Shown here: piece by piece, positions 27,001-42,000 of the stretch
How the letters are laid out: each line of letters opens with the position of its first letter
How positions within the stretch are numbered: the first letter of the stretch is position 1
NCBI GenBank assembly: GCA_964017235.1
Contig: OZ024939.1
Location: 44,618,241-44,682,240 of the forward strand
Origin: Sabellastarte sp. h YS-2021
Taxonomy: Eukaryota; Annelida; Polychaeta; Sabellida; Sabellidae
DNA: 64,000 bases
Direction of reading: 5' to 3'
Notes under the pieces: model-generated
What the model was told of the DNA's origin: nothing
The model's input: the letters and a program-made list of their open reading frames with translations, nothing else
Databases searched by the model: none
Made by a program: the position numbers and the translations under genes

Positions 27001-30000
27001 TAACAGTATGTCATTTTGAACAAGCATTAGTACTCACTGCTTCAGTGACTTTTCATTATAATAAAGCTGAGAGAGGATGCTTGTGACTGAACAGATACTT
27101 GTACTCAGTTCTTCTTCTAGCTGTGTAAGAAACATTTAGAATGTTTGATTGAGCATCCCGAAATGGAAGCTTGTTTGTATTTAGGGGAGAGGGGAGAGAG
27201 AGAGGGTCCACTGGCTCTGCTGGCTCCCGCATTTTCTATTGCTTATAGCTTGGCAACCACTGGGCGGATTCTCTTCAAATGTAGCACATATATGCCGTAG
27301 CCCTGGAAAAGTATTCTGAATATCGTGTCATGACATTTCAACCAATCAAATCACGTGACCAAAACATGTTTTTCAAAGGCGTGTGCTTGTCTGAATGATA
27401 CCTTAAAAAGCACCCCACCTGTTCACATGAAATTTGGCAAGTAGGTTTTTTTAGTCGAATCTTTGATTCGAGTTATGTACTGAGTTGCGGCCACGATTTT
27501 AAATTGGCCGTTTAAGCCCTTAAATATCAAATTCTGCATAATATTTCTTCACATATCTGTACATTAAGGTGTATATTATATACACTCTGCCATTTTGAAG
27601 ATTTTTAATGCCTTTATTAAGTTATATTTTATGAAGTAAAAAGCATGTCTAGCACTACGTCTGGCTTTCTATAAGGTCCCGTATGTCCTAGAACCTATTG
27701 TATTTCCATTGTGATTTTCTACTCGAACGAGTCTTTTTTAACGGTTTCGTCTGCTGGTTTCTAGACCTTAAACCCCAATTAATTTATTCGTCTGCTGGTT
27801 TATCACGCAGTCACTGTTAATATAAAATTGTTGTCTGCGCATCTACAGCCAATTACTCATTTGTCACACAAATAAACCGCAAAGAAATTAATGAATGAAG
27901 TGATGTCACGATAGTACTACACATTTGTCGTTCAGCCAATCAGAATCGAGAACACCTCTGGCAGAGACGATGAAAATATTCAAACTCCGTAGTTCTTCAT
28001 TCAACCACTCAAAGGCGCTTTGGGTTCCCATTTCCTAGAAGTTATCACGTGGTTTCATTTTTTCTGTCAATCCGTTTCTTATTTTGGAAGAAGTCGTCTT
28101 CCAAATAGTTTTACAGTATGTTTACAAAATACACCAGTTCGCTAATCTTATTTTATTCTATATTCTAACATGACATGGATGTTTCCTCGATTCTCGATTG
28201 GCTGAACACAAAATACTTCATCGGTTAAATACAGCATAATCTGTTTGTCCCTATTATCGCTCATTGTGGCTATCGTAATATTGTAGAAACAACACACGAA
28301 TATTTTTGTTAAATACTTACAATTTGCTTCTGTTAAATATCCATATGTACTATATATCCACGGTTCAAAATTGAAATATGTCTTCTCATTTCAAAATCAA
28401 ATTTTAAACTGCAAGTCCGTGAACAGGAAATATGCTGGTAGTTTTCATCTTAACCCCACAAAGAACTGCCGTGACTGCGCATATTTGCTCATTAATATTA
28501 ATGAGGCAAGTCCGTGAACAGGAAATATGCTGGTAGTTTTCATCTTAAACCAGCCTTGTAAAACCCCCTCAAAGAACTCCCGTGACTGCGCATGTTTGCT
28601 CATTAATATTAATGAGGCAAGTCCATTGACAGGAAATATGCTGGTGGTTTTCATCTTAAACCAGCTTTGTAAAAATGCGCATCTACAGACCCTTTATATT
28701 TGTAAACAAATACCCATCTCGCGACACAAATCTGAAAACTTCCCTGAAAGCGGTTTCCAAATGCGGGCGATAATACAGAGTTTACAGATTTCAACACCCA
28801 GTGCTGTCCTAAGATTCGACTCCGTGGTTGGGTGAAACCCACCACTGCACCCTTGTTTATATAGATGTCTGGAAATCATTAACTTTTGGAAATGATCCAA
28901 TACAAAATGGCCAACTTATTAACAATTAACTAAATGCCACAATTTTTCTTAACACTGAAAATGAAAAAAAAATCTTTAATATCTCAGAAAATGTGCGAGA
29001 TGGAGCGATTTCAAAGAAATTTTGGAAAAAGAGTCAAAAGATATCCAAAGAGTCAACTGGCATCGTTTCCCAAAAATCGTTTCCCGTCATTTTGACAACC
29101 ATCTTGAATTTTTACGTAAAATGCTAAAGCGCATTTATCTCTGAAACGTTGCAATATAAAGCGATTTCAGCGGAATTTTCGACCCCCAGGGTATCTGCAG
29201 AGTCAACTGGCTACTTTTCTCCAAAATCATTTTCCCACCAGTTTTGGCAGCCATTTTGAATTTCTGTGTAAAAATGCAAAAACGCATTTATCTCTGAAAC
29301 GTGATATAAAGCGATTTCAGCGAAATTTTTGATCCCCAGGGTATCTGCAGAGTCAGCTGGCTACTTTTCTCAAAAATCATTTTCCCACCATTTTTGGTGG
29401 CCATCTTGAATTTCTGCGTAAAACGCAAAAACACATTTATCTCGGAAACTGTAGGAGATAGAACGATTTCGACAAATTTTTGACCCCCAGGGCATCTGCA
29501 GAGTCTACTGGCGATTTTTTTTAAATAAAATAAATTAAAAAAAACATTCATCTAAGAAACCTTGCATTTTTTTTGCATAGATGGAAAACATAGTAAACAC
29601 AGGAAGATAGTCATTTTTACAAAATCATTAATACTCATTGGTGCGCTTTGTTTTTGCTGTGCAAAAACAATTTCTTTTCCTCTTGCAAAGCAATACTCTA
29701 GTTGATGCTTACAACTTTCACACACATGGATTGCCTTTCTGCCCACAAGAGATTTTAAGATACTTACAACAAAAATAAGTACATGTAAAATAATTTGATC
29801 AAATAACTGCTAACAGGAGGACAAACTACTGTAACTTACTGGTTTATTTTAAAATAGCAAAACCTTAAATTCTCATCACTGCACTGACCATCGAAATCCG
29901 TTGCACCTATAAATTTGTCATTGTTAGGAAAAGTATTTCAAATAAAGATTTAATATGTAATCAGATTTAATTAGCACTTAGAATTTCATTGAGTTTCATT

Positions 30001-33000
30001 TGTGTTTGCTCCGTATTGGTGTTACAAGATCTGAAAATAACTCTCCAAATGTGTCTCACTTACAAAAAGCTTCAAAGATAGCACAACTACCTATATGGTG
30101 CAACCACATAAGCTACAAGCATAGTACCTGCTGAGGCCCAGGAATAGGAGGTTCTGGGTCGAAACATGGCTTGTCTGAAGGTTGGACTATTGTCATTATG
30201 ACAAGCTTATAAATGACAGAACTCCAGAATGAGGATTTGGCAGGTTACAGTAATTTCATCAGGTTGGATCCCGACATTTTTCATGAGCTGCTGCTTAATA
30301 TTTGGAAGAATATGTGGAGGAAAATTATGAAAGCCATAACAGTGTAAGGAGGTTGCTGCCCAATTCTCAAGCAATTGAAATTTTTATCACACTTTGGAGG
30401 GCATTGATGGGAAACATGTTACAATTAGATGTCCACAGAATGGAGGGTTTATATACTACAACTGCAATGGCTTCCACCCCATCACCCACCTTGCCTGTGG
30501 GTTGATGTGGGAACCAACAGCTCCTGCCTTGATAGCCAGGACTTTGGTGACTGTGACTTGAAGATGACGATTTTGGATGGTCAGTAGGTTTTCCAGAAGA
30601 TGAGCCTCTATCTGGAGATGACAGAGAGGTGCAACACAAATGTACCTCCCAATTTAGAGATGATGCCTTTGCCTAAGAACTTGCTTGAAGCCTTTCACAC
30701 CCAGAATTTGCCAAATGACCAAAGGATATTCAACAACAGACTCTCTTGTTGTCGAGGGGGTGTTGGAAAATGCCTTTGGGGCTATGGCCAATACATTTGG
30801 ATGTCTTGTAACTGCTATGCCACATGACCCCAAAAATGTCACCTGTACAGTTGTGGCCTGTTGTATCATGCTCAACCTTGCCACACCAGATATCCAGTTA
30901 TACACCGGGGCTTTGCTTCATAAAGAAGAAGACCTACACATACTAGTACCCAGACAGTGGAGGCAGGGTTTAAACCTTGAAGATATAGATGTGGTTTCAG
31001 CCAACAGCCAAAACCACCAAGAAGCAGAGAATATGTTTGACACATTACTACAACTCCCCAGTGGGAGCAGTACCATGACAACAACAGATGCTATGACTCG
31101 ACAGAATCAAAGCGGCCATTTTTAGGCCCAGTCTATAATCCAAACATAGTAAACCAAACCAAAAGAGTAAAATAGCACCTTAACTTTTACGTAGGTGTTG
31201 TATCAGCATCACCCCAGTTTGACCTCCAGAAGTTAAAGGGAGATGCATTAACCTAACTGACCTCAACCTGACATGATTGATCGTATACAAATATGTATAA
31301 TCTTGAACCTTGTGTACATGTAGTATTTTACATTAATGTACACATGAAAATAGAGCATATATTCTTAGTAAAAATATAAAGTATTGAAGTTTGAATAAAA
31401 CTTTTGCATATATCTTAACTGAAATGCATGCAATCTTTGAAATAGTTTATACGAGAAAACTATATATTCTTGACCAAATTATATGCATTGTTTCTCCTTT
31501 CAAATCAAGCCTTTGCATTTCAATTTTCAGTGAAGCAATCGTGAAATGTCAGGGAACAGTTTTTCATTATCCACCAAGCCAAGTAAGGATGTTTGTGTGA
31601 CCAGAGGTTTTATCACCAAAACAATTTCAATTCAATTGATGGAAAATAAAAAACACATGTAGCTCAGCTTTATAATCCAACAAAACCAATGGTAAACATT
31701 GCACAGTTAATAAGTCAAGGTAAAAGCTACAAATATTCATGGCCATATCACATGTTTTAAAATCATAACCTCACAGTCCATGGATCAAGTTTACCACAGT
31801 ACAAGTTCTTGTAAATAAAGTCAGTATAAAATGTGGACACTCGATGAAATCAGTATGACTGTAGTTTGAAATTTACTGAGAGTACATAAACTTAAATTAC
31901 TAAAATTTTCATATACTAAGGTCTATATATCATGTTTCATATTAAGTTACTAAAAGTCCATAAATATTACCATTATTTGCCCTGTGGTGGGTGGGGCTGT
32001 GATATATTCACAGTCCTTCTGACTACTCTATTGTCATGGTCAAATTTAAACTTATAGGTGAAATGAAGATGGAGGTATATAAATAAATCAAAATATACTT
32101 CCCCATTAGTCGTAGCTTTGTGGAAGCGGCCTAGCGCATTCCCTGATTGGTGAAATCCTGTAGTATGATCCCAAGGGTCCTCCCACAGTACTTTCATTCC
32201 CACATTGGTTACTGAGTTGGGGTAAAATTTGTTTAAACAAATATTGAGCAGATTAATGGGTCAGATGTGCATGATGTGTGTAGCAGAAAAAATAATAATA
32301 ATAATAATAAATAAAAAATGTATTTTTCCAACTTCTCAATGGATTTTCTTCAAATAAAAGCATCAGAAACTATAAGAAGTCTCATTTAAGATGGTCTAAA
32401 TGATTAAGACTGACTTATAAGCCCTTGAGGGCTGGGCAATGTTGTATTTTTGTTTCTTCCATTATTTTTATATTGTATACTGTATGTCACTAAAATAAAC
32501 AAATAAAATAAAATGTTTATGTCCTCACAAAACTTCAAGTCTGACAGAATTTCAAATTCTGGCAACAGAACTTACCGTGTAACTTTATCATCAGAGTGGG
32601 ATTTGAACAGCAGTTCAAATTCATTTTAAAATAAGTACGTAGTAATATTCAAAGTGAAAGCCCTTATTAGTTCTTTGTAGTTCTCACTGAACCAATTGTA
32701 CAAAATGTTTTTTGTGCCTGAGCAATAATTCATGTATTTGTAATATTTTACAAAGATATAAAGTCAAGGCAGTTTCATATCTTACTTCAGTGCAAAACAT
32801 TGGCTGAGTCACTTTGAAGATAATTTTATGTTTCACTTAATTTATATCAGATTCTTCTTAAGGAGCAATAATAAATTAATTTATCGATTAGCGATTTCGA
32901 CACCCAGTTGCTATAATTGCGTCGATCACAAAAAATGAGAGACCTGGATGATAGAAATTGGCCACGCTGGACACTTGTCATTATTGCAGAGCACCAAGCT

Positions 33001-36000
33001 CTTTTTAATCAAAATGTTACCTTGTATTGACAAAGTCACACAAGGACACTTGTTGTATTTTTCCTTCATTAGTCACTGTTCGGTGCTGCCCATCTCAGCT
33101 CGTTTGCGGCCCAGTATCCTTTATAGTTTTAGCAGCACCCATTAGGTTTCATAAAGTGTAAATAAGTTGGGATTTCCCGTGTAGGTGGGACTCATTCATT
33201 ACATCATGAAAAGTATATCCAGTATGTGGTGGAGTTTTTGAAATGCTTGGAATAGTTGTTACGTCCTCGCAAGCTGTATCATAATATTAGTCAGGAGGGA
33301 TCGAGAGCTGGATTGCTTTCCAAGGAGGCTTGTTTTTAATTGTGCATTACCCACATGCAAGGTCCATTTAAGAAACAACAAGGTGAAGGTCAGGAAGATT
33401 TAAATACAAGTGGTTTACGAACAGTGTAAATGGGTCATTGGAAGAGGTGGTGAGGTGATTTCTTGTAATATGCTCAGGGTCCAGTGGTATGTATCACAAC
33501 TAATATAACATGGCTCTCAGATTCCACGGGAAATATTCAGATAATAAATAGAGGATGGATGAACACAGAAAGTTGTACAAGTTAATTGATAGGTTCTCTG
33601 AATAAAGCTTTTCATATGTTTAACAGATTCTTGTTGGAAATGCCAAGTTCACAATAAACTATTCAAGGAAGGATACGTTTACATAATAGCATGGCAGTTG
33701 TAGTACTAAGAGGGCATTGTGGGAAGTTGGTGTATTGAAGCAGTACATTATGCATACAGACATTGGATGTTTTCCAGTGAAGCTTATCTGTGTCTGAAAA
33801 AAGATCAATAGTTTTTCAATGCAAACCTCACAGCTATTCTTATGTAGGACCTTCCAGGAATGTAGATCAATGTTTATTCATTTAATATATATTTTGTACA
33901 AGATATTTGTCAACTTGTGAGTCATTGATTAATGACTTAAATAATCCAGTCATCAGTGTGATGTTACAGAATCCTTTTCACCTTATCAGATGTTTTTTAC
34001 ACTGTTGCTTTTTATCAATATGTAACCTGATTAGAATGCCATTCAATCAGAAGAGGCCTTCTCAGAAGTCTGTATGTAATAAGTTAGTAACTAATGACTT
34101 TGTTTGGATTGTTAAAAAAACAACCCAGTCCTGCCTCTCTGTAACACAAGTATTGATCTATTTTCATGCCTACTTAAGATTGTAACTGATGATAAGATTT
34201 CGTTTTGGACTGTGTCAATCTCTTCTGGCCTGTCATGGCAGTAACACGGAAAAAGGTCCGAATCAAAGCGAGTAAGATTTCAGTGGAAAGTGTTATGGGG
34301 TAAATCTGGAGGCGCGAGTTGAGTTCCAGCGCCTCCAGTGCAGCGTATGTGAAGGATTGCCAAGGACACTGGACATAAACTCAAATTCTCTGCATTGGAG
34401 GCTTCTGTAAATACAGGATAGACTTGTGGATGTCCGCTGCTTTTGTGTGGGATTATTTGGCATCAGTTATTGATTCAGTGTGATTTTATAAAGACTAAGT
34501 AGCCAGGAACTGTGAATACATCTTAGTTTACAAAGATGGCCGGTATGTTCTCCTTTCAACTCACCCCAACACCTTCCAACCCTCAGATTGGTTCTGAGAG
34601 TAACTGTAATATTCATCTGAAGGGTGCCCATGGTACTGACCCCCAGCAGGCTGGGTCCCAAAGTAAATGTTCCTGTCCTCAGACTGGTTCCCAGGCCTCT
34701 GACGTGTGTGAGGAGTCTGGATCTGACACAGATGACCATCTCCATGTTGTGATAACAGAATCCTCCCCGACACCAAACAGTCCCTGCTACACGTACTGCA
34801 TCCGTGACATCAAGAGGAAGCTTAGAAGTAAACGAGGTATTGTTAGATCACTGGCATGGCAGGTCACAGCTACTTGCGTAAAGCTGACTCTGTGTGTTGA
34901 AGTCCTCCCCAATTCATTGTCTCACTTTGTTATGTTCATTCACACTGTTTAGTGGAATGTTGAGAAATTTCTGTTTCCATTGAAAAGTTCATTCAGTGCA
35001 TGTTGCCCTGACCAGTGATAATGTTATCACCAGGGTTTCTTGATCTGCTTCACTCTGTTTAAGTACTTGGGTTATCAAGTCGAGTACTTTCTACTTTTGT
35101 GGACAATAAGTATATTTGGAGGGTAAACTTCAGCATTTTCATTGTTTCACACATTATTCAGGAATATAACTACAAACTTTCTGTTGAGCATATCCTAAAT
35201 GACATGTACAAAAAGTGCCCAACTGAAAAACCTAGGTGAATACACTTATCCTTAAAAAGTATAAGCTACAACTCCATGTCTCAGTTGAAGAAATATCTGC
35301 GTTTTACTTGAACAGAATGTGAGGCATAATGTCAATTTAGAATTGTATTAACTTTTTGGGGGTTTTAACGTTACTTTCAACACTGTATGGGTCATATCAT
35401 GACAGGGTGTTTTATGGGCGGAGGAAACCAAACCAGTACATACAGTTGGTCAAGGTTCTATACTGTAAACTGCTGACCATCAGTAAGCAACTACCAAATT
35501 TTCCACACAGGGTTTGGGGTTTGAACCTCAGACCTCGAGGTGGGGGGCCAATGTGTTACCACTGCGCCACTGTGGTCCCTGAAATTGGTATTATAAGTGT
35601 AATGTAGATATACTATTGAAGTAAAAACTATTGAAATAGCCTAAATCTGTAACAGAATTCATGTGGAAGGGATTTAAAGTTTCCTGAAGATCAATTTTAA
35701 CCATTTGTATAACTGTAAATACAAGTTTCAGAGGAATAAGATGATATGTCAGTATGTTTCTTTCATGGTTGAAGCATTTTGAAACTTCCAAATTTTAGCT
35801 TTATTTTCATAGAAGAAATGACAAGAGCTATGTCACAAATTAATCAGGGTGTACACCAAATGACAAGTTCTCTGTAGTGAAAGAATAAAGATCTTTCTTG
35901 GAAAGGATATATCTCTGTTTTAGGTTTATTGATTTCTGTTTGTTTTTTGATGATTGACTTTGTTTGGCTTGTTGATTAAATGATAAAGAACTTTGTAGAC

Positions 36001-39000
36001 CATGGCAAGCTTATAGTTTAATTATTAAGTAGAAAAATAAAATAATGCATGAATCTGTTTAAAAAAGTCTCAAAATGGTTTACTTGTATAATTTCATCTA
36101 CACCATAAGTTAAACAATCCACTCTGACCCAATATACTGAAAACTTGAGTCTTATAAACATTTTCAAAGCAGATATGAAGATTAAAAAGAAGTACAACAG
36201 TGTTTGTATGTGGACCTCTGTTTCTAGGGTTGTTTAAATGAGAGCTTCTATTCATTTTACAGCGGTAAAAACTTGCTGATTAGCTGTAAACACCTGCTTA
36301 ATTCAGGCCATGTCTCCAGCTAATGGCGTGTAATGGAGCACTGAGTTGAGATTGCCATCCACTGGTTTCAAAGCACTGACCATTTGCTATAACGGTCATT
36401 TCATATCATAGCCCCGGCCACTTGTGTGTAACTTGTAATTAATCCTTACCCAATTACTGGTATTAACACTTATCCAATTGGGAATCAATCTATGCTGGGT
36501 CATATTTGTCTGTGCTGATTGGAACTGATCAGAGAGTGATTACTGATTCAATTATGCACATGTCTATTGAAATGTGAATGGTTGAAGTAGCAAGTTGATA
36601 ATAAGCATATTAATAGCAGTCTTTAAGTGGGGGAGCAGTGGCCTCTTTAAGGATATGTGTATGGATTAGCAGGCTTTCAGTGGGAAAGGTATCTTCTGTG
36701 CACACTGTACACAATCTCTTATAGAGTCCTGAGTATCTCTGGATCTACACTCATACGACTGCATGTCACCAGTGAATGTTGTCATTAGCCCGAGGGAGCT
36801 GGTTTTTGTCTTGATCCGGACTGTACACAGTTGTGTGAGTGAAGCTGTTACAGTTATTGATCTGCCTCCTCTCACCTGCCTGTCATTACACCTGACTACA
36901 GTGAGGGTGCAGGGTTATATATATGTACAGTGAACAGAGTAGTCAACACAGTACTAAACATGCAGGCTTGTTATGGATTGTGGGCTCTCATCTTCCTGGA
37001 CTGGGGACACAAGACAGGGACGGTCTGATGGAAGGTACAGACCTGGATGACCTTGCAGAGATGGCTACAGGTAAACAGAGCCAAGGATATAGGTTCCAGT
37101 ATTGTCAGTATTTTGATTGTACGAGTGTTTTGTCTGGATATAAACTCCAGTAGATTTCACATTTACATAGAGTGTGTGGTGAGGATGTAAGATTCTGGAT
37201 ATTTATTCTTTGGTTACTGAACAGTGTAAGTTATCAAGCTTATAGGATGTGGAGCTGATTGGATTCAAGTATTTGACAGGACCACGCCAGGGTGGACACT
37301 GGAGTACAGTGTGGCTCCACTTATTAAGACTGTCCACTTCTCACCAGTAACACTGTATCAGGTTGTCAGGACACTGGTCCTTATAATCTAATGTGGATAC
37401 TTATCACCGGATCTCACTGCTCAGAAATGCAGTGTCAAAGTTGTTGGGACATAGGCTCCTGTAGTCTGAGATGGATGTTTCTGACAGATTGTCAGTGCTC
37501 AGTAATGCGGTGTCAGAGTTTCAGGACATAGGCTCCTGTAATCTGAGATGGCAGATTGTCAGTGCTCAGTAATGCAGTGTCAAAATTTTCAGGATACCCT
37601 GTAACCTTTACTGGATGTATGTCTACTTGTTTGATTGAGAATTTAAGATGTGTGTTGTGTGAGTGAATTGAGCACAAAGAATGATAAGGTCTAGTGTACT
37701 CAGATAAGATTTGCAGGGAAAAGCTTTCAATGTATCTTGGAGAAGTGCAAATTAAAGGACCGTTTATCAGTAGCTGCACTGGTTAGAAAGCAGTAAAGGA
37801 TAGCATTTTGTGTATAGTTGTGAGAAATTGTTTTCATTAATGATATATGAGAAGGGAAGTATTAGAGAGATATTAAACTGGTTTTGTTGTTCGGGAGGGA
37901 GGGGAAAAACCCAAATGATAATATATTAATAACATAATAATCATGAAGGATTGAAACTGCAAGGTTCAGTGCCATTATAAAGATAGGTCTTTGCTGTGGA
38001 TTATTTTTATTTCTCCCTTATATCCTATTATTTTTTCGCTTATACAGAGAGGAAATCCTCTAAAATCACAAAGACTCACCAGAAATAGGTTTGATAGGCT
38101 TGTGTTAACCTTGTAAGTTGTAATGTAAGCAGTGGTAATGGTTCTATGAATTTATGTGTCCCCAGTTTACATTGACATCAAGTTTTTAAGCATATTGATT
38201 TGTTGTTTATCCAGGCTTCATGGTATATGGATCCAATAAAAGCCTTGTTTATAAAGTATTCATAACCATTATCACTGTAGGGATCTGAATGAAATGAGTA
38301 AACACGGAGAGTTAAAGGAATAATTACTGGGTTTTAAAAGAGACTTTTATAATCTGGGTGAGTTGTCTCTGTTGTGTGTGTTCTGTCATTATTACAACGC
38401 TAACTGCTGTGTACACTGACTACAGAGTCAACTGCTTCCCTTTTACTATTTTTATCCTTTTTAACCTCTGTTCAACCCTCAGTTCAATCTTGAGAAAAAA
38501 ATAAAATACTTCTGTTGATACAAGAATTTGAGATAACTGGTATATTTTTTAGTTGTCTTATTGTCAAAGAATGTGATAGCTACTTTAACTAAAGAGAAGT
38601 CTAATTTCAGGAGTACAGCTGTACTCTATAGTACAACCACAAGATTTGAATTCATTTTGTTGTACGTTTGTAGGTGACTGGTCATTTTTCTTGGCTTTTT
38701 TCTGTAGCAAAGTTTAACATTTAAGTAAACGGTGATTGAATTCTGTTGTTTCTGTGTTTCAGTCCTGTGTTCAGAGCGGCTGAGCCAGATGACCAAAACC
38801 TACCATGATATTGAAGCGGTGACACGCCTACTGGAAGAGGTCAGTTGAATGTATAGGGTAATAGCCTAATACACACCAGTGAGGGCTGTATTTATGAAAG
38901 GTCATTGCCAAATCTCAGGTTTAAGTTGTCTATATTGGCTAAGACTTGGCTAAGATGTTTTCTGAATATGGCTTAAGTTTCAGTACAGATCGCACGGTCC

Positions 39001-42000
39001 TGGGCCTGTATTTACTAATGATACAACAATATTTGTAGAAGTTGGATAGTTGGCTCATTTACTGCACCAAAAACTGTTCAAACGTTGATTCTGCAAAATG
39101 TTTAGAAATCACAAACATCACAGATGCTTCTATTTTCACCCATCTATAAACTTCAGTTTTATCTGCCATGTTTTGTTTTGACTTTCTTGATTTCTCATAA
39201 GTGGTATTCGATTGGGGAAGTACTAAATCTCATCTTTTTTTTCGGAATTGCAAAGGTGCTGGCTGTTGAGAGGGATGTAAAACTGCAAAATTTGAACTTT
39301 ACAGAGATTGAGAGGAGGGGGGGAATTAATGGGGAGGGGACATGTGTACGGATAAATACAGTATGTCAACTCCCAGAGGGAAATTGATATCATACTTTTC
39401 ACCAAAAGTTTATGGGCCTCAGTTTGTTCTTTCATGGTGGTTATGTGGTTGCTGACCCTTTCCTTGTCCCCCAATATCTGAATATACATGTATATCTCAA
39501 TTTGGGACTCTGGATAAGTGATATGTTGCACCTTAGTAAGCAGAGATTAAGCACAATAAAAGTTGAATTTGAATTAGAACTAGTCAGTGTACTGTTCATA
39601 CAGGTTGTTTACAGGTTTATATCTGTGGTTACAGAAGGAGAGTGACCTGGAGCTGGCCGCACGTATTGGTCAGGGTCTGCTGGAGAAGAACAAGTCACTA
39701 CAGACCAAGAATGAACATCTGGAGGAACTGCTGGCTGAGTCCAATGAGAAGGTGAGGCAGTACAGTAAGATAGAGGGTGACAAGTGTGGTAAGGATTGAT
39801 ACAGGTATGATGAGCGTGGGGATTGCGGTGGTGGAGGAGGATAGCAATGAAGGAAGGCACTTCTTGAGTTACAAGATAGAAGGGCAAGAGGAGTGAGTGG
39901 GGGTGTGGTTTGAGGGGAATGTGGTAGTAAAAAGTAACAGGGGGTGGAGAGAATGGTATGGGTACCTGGTGACTGTATGACCGACCTGGTAGGTATTGAA
40001 ACCAGGTGAATAAGATAGAAGGAGAAACTTATGGCATTGAGATACCTTGGTTAATAGGTGAGATACTTGTTTATATATGGGGAACACAAGATGTTTACAG
40101 GCTACCAGTGTGAGTAAATCTTGTCAACAATAGTAGAGTTGTGTGAGGCCTAAAATTCTACCTAATTTCACTGTGCAGCGAGGTGCAGTGTATTATACCA
40201 CAGGGGTTGGGTGTGTCCAAGTCACCAGTAGAATTCATGGGACAACACCCAGTATAATGGCTCTCCTAAGTACCATGGTCCAGTAGTAAACACTTGTAAT
40301 GAAAAAGGTGACCTCATTAAAAGACAATAAATCACATACACTGAGGAAGTAACTGTCATCGGTTTTTCATCAGATCAGATTTATCGTAAATAAAATGTAA
40401 CATAACTACTAAAATAAGGAAATTTGACCCGACTGAAAGACAATAAATCACATACATTGAGGAAGTGACTGCTAGTGGTGTTTTATCTGACATTATTTAC
40501 AAAAAACAACATTTTGAATAAAAGAGAGACCCCCCCCACCCCCACCCCAAACACATTTATAAGTTAAAGTTTATGAGTGTGTCACACTTGATGATTCAGG
40601 TCATGCCCCATTCTTGAAGATTTTAACTACGAGATTTTTTGAGAGTCTCTTAAGTCCCTATTATGTCTGCTTATTTATATGTTTGTCCTAAGTCACCTTT
40701 GAGTGAAGTCTGAAAGTAAAGGCTTACACAGGGCGGTTTTTTGGTCCAATATTAATATAAAGCAAGACAGCATTTTTTTCAAGTTACGGGCAAAACTGTC
40801 TTAATGCATGTCACCAAAGCAGTTAAAAAGTCGGGAGAAATTAATGTTTATGTTGACCTGTAATCTCTACACAAGTGCTTCTCTGCTGTCACCACTGTAT
40901 TCATGTATTGTGAATGAATTGATATTAAGACACAGTCAGCTTGTACTGACAGCTGATTCCCACAGTCCTCACACAGTGTGAGCCAAAGTCTCATTGATCC
41001 ACAGAGAACCTGTACTGACAGGTGATTCTCAGAGTTCACTCAGTACACCCTGCTCAAAATACACATAAGTCAGACATCAGTTTTTACCTACAACACATTC
41101 CTCTTGTAAAGTTATAGTATTGTTGTTTTGGTTTATTTTTGGATTGAAGATAATAAATCCCCACTCATTTGTGAGAACCAGGAAGCCAACATGTCCATGT
41201 TTTAACCTGTTTGTAGAGGTCCTGTCCCATAGAAAGCTCAATATACTTTAATAAATAAGCTAATGTCACCACTGCTGAAGACACCCATGTGTGATCTGAT
41301 CAAATATTTGTAATAGTTAACCATGCGTAGTTACTCTAATTGAAAGTGGCTGGGCATTCCGAAAAAAAAAAAATTAAAATGCCAGAACGTAGTTACTTGA
41401 TTTTTAGTGTTAAATTTGACCTAATGTTCGATTGTGATGGAGTTACTTTACCTTGGAACAACAATTTGGTAATGTGAGTGGGTGGGGTGCTGAAAAAGAT
41501 GGGGGCCTTTCTTTGAGGTTATGTAAATTAAGGCAGGGTCGGTAACACCAGTATCTCGGTGGTTTTTGGTGGTTTGTGAAGGTAAATAACTTAATGATTG
41601 TGGTTGCTTGTTATACCGTATGCTGTGGCTTACTAATGTGTGACATGTTTTACAGATTTCACAGCTGAGACATGAGGTCACCATGAAGGATGCTTTACTG
41701 CAGATGTACCGAGAGGACGTAGAACACGGCACCTCACCCGAGTATGTATTCAGTAAAATAGTCAGTGTATTAAAACACAGTAATCCCTCAAGCACGCAAT
41801 AAAAACACACAGGACACAGAACACAGCACCTCACCCCAGTATGTATTCAGTAAAACAGTCAGTGTATTAAAACATGGTGTTCCCCTCAAATACACAATAA
41901 AATCATTAAGGACACAACACCTTACATCAGTATCTGTTGTAGCCTTCATGTCCAAGATCAACTATTAGTTGTCAACCCCAAAGAATTAATAATAGCACAT

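Noticed and set aside
30685-31125. Intact 146-codon frame as a host HARBI1 gene
   Set aside because: Upstream transposase blocks are in other frames with stops and it lacks the N-terminal half, so it is a transposon relic.
36666-36875. Minus-strand 69-codon frame near alternative exon 1b
   Set aside because: No domain, no splice context, and no conservation evidence available.
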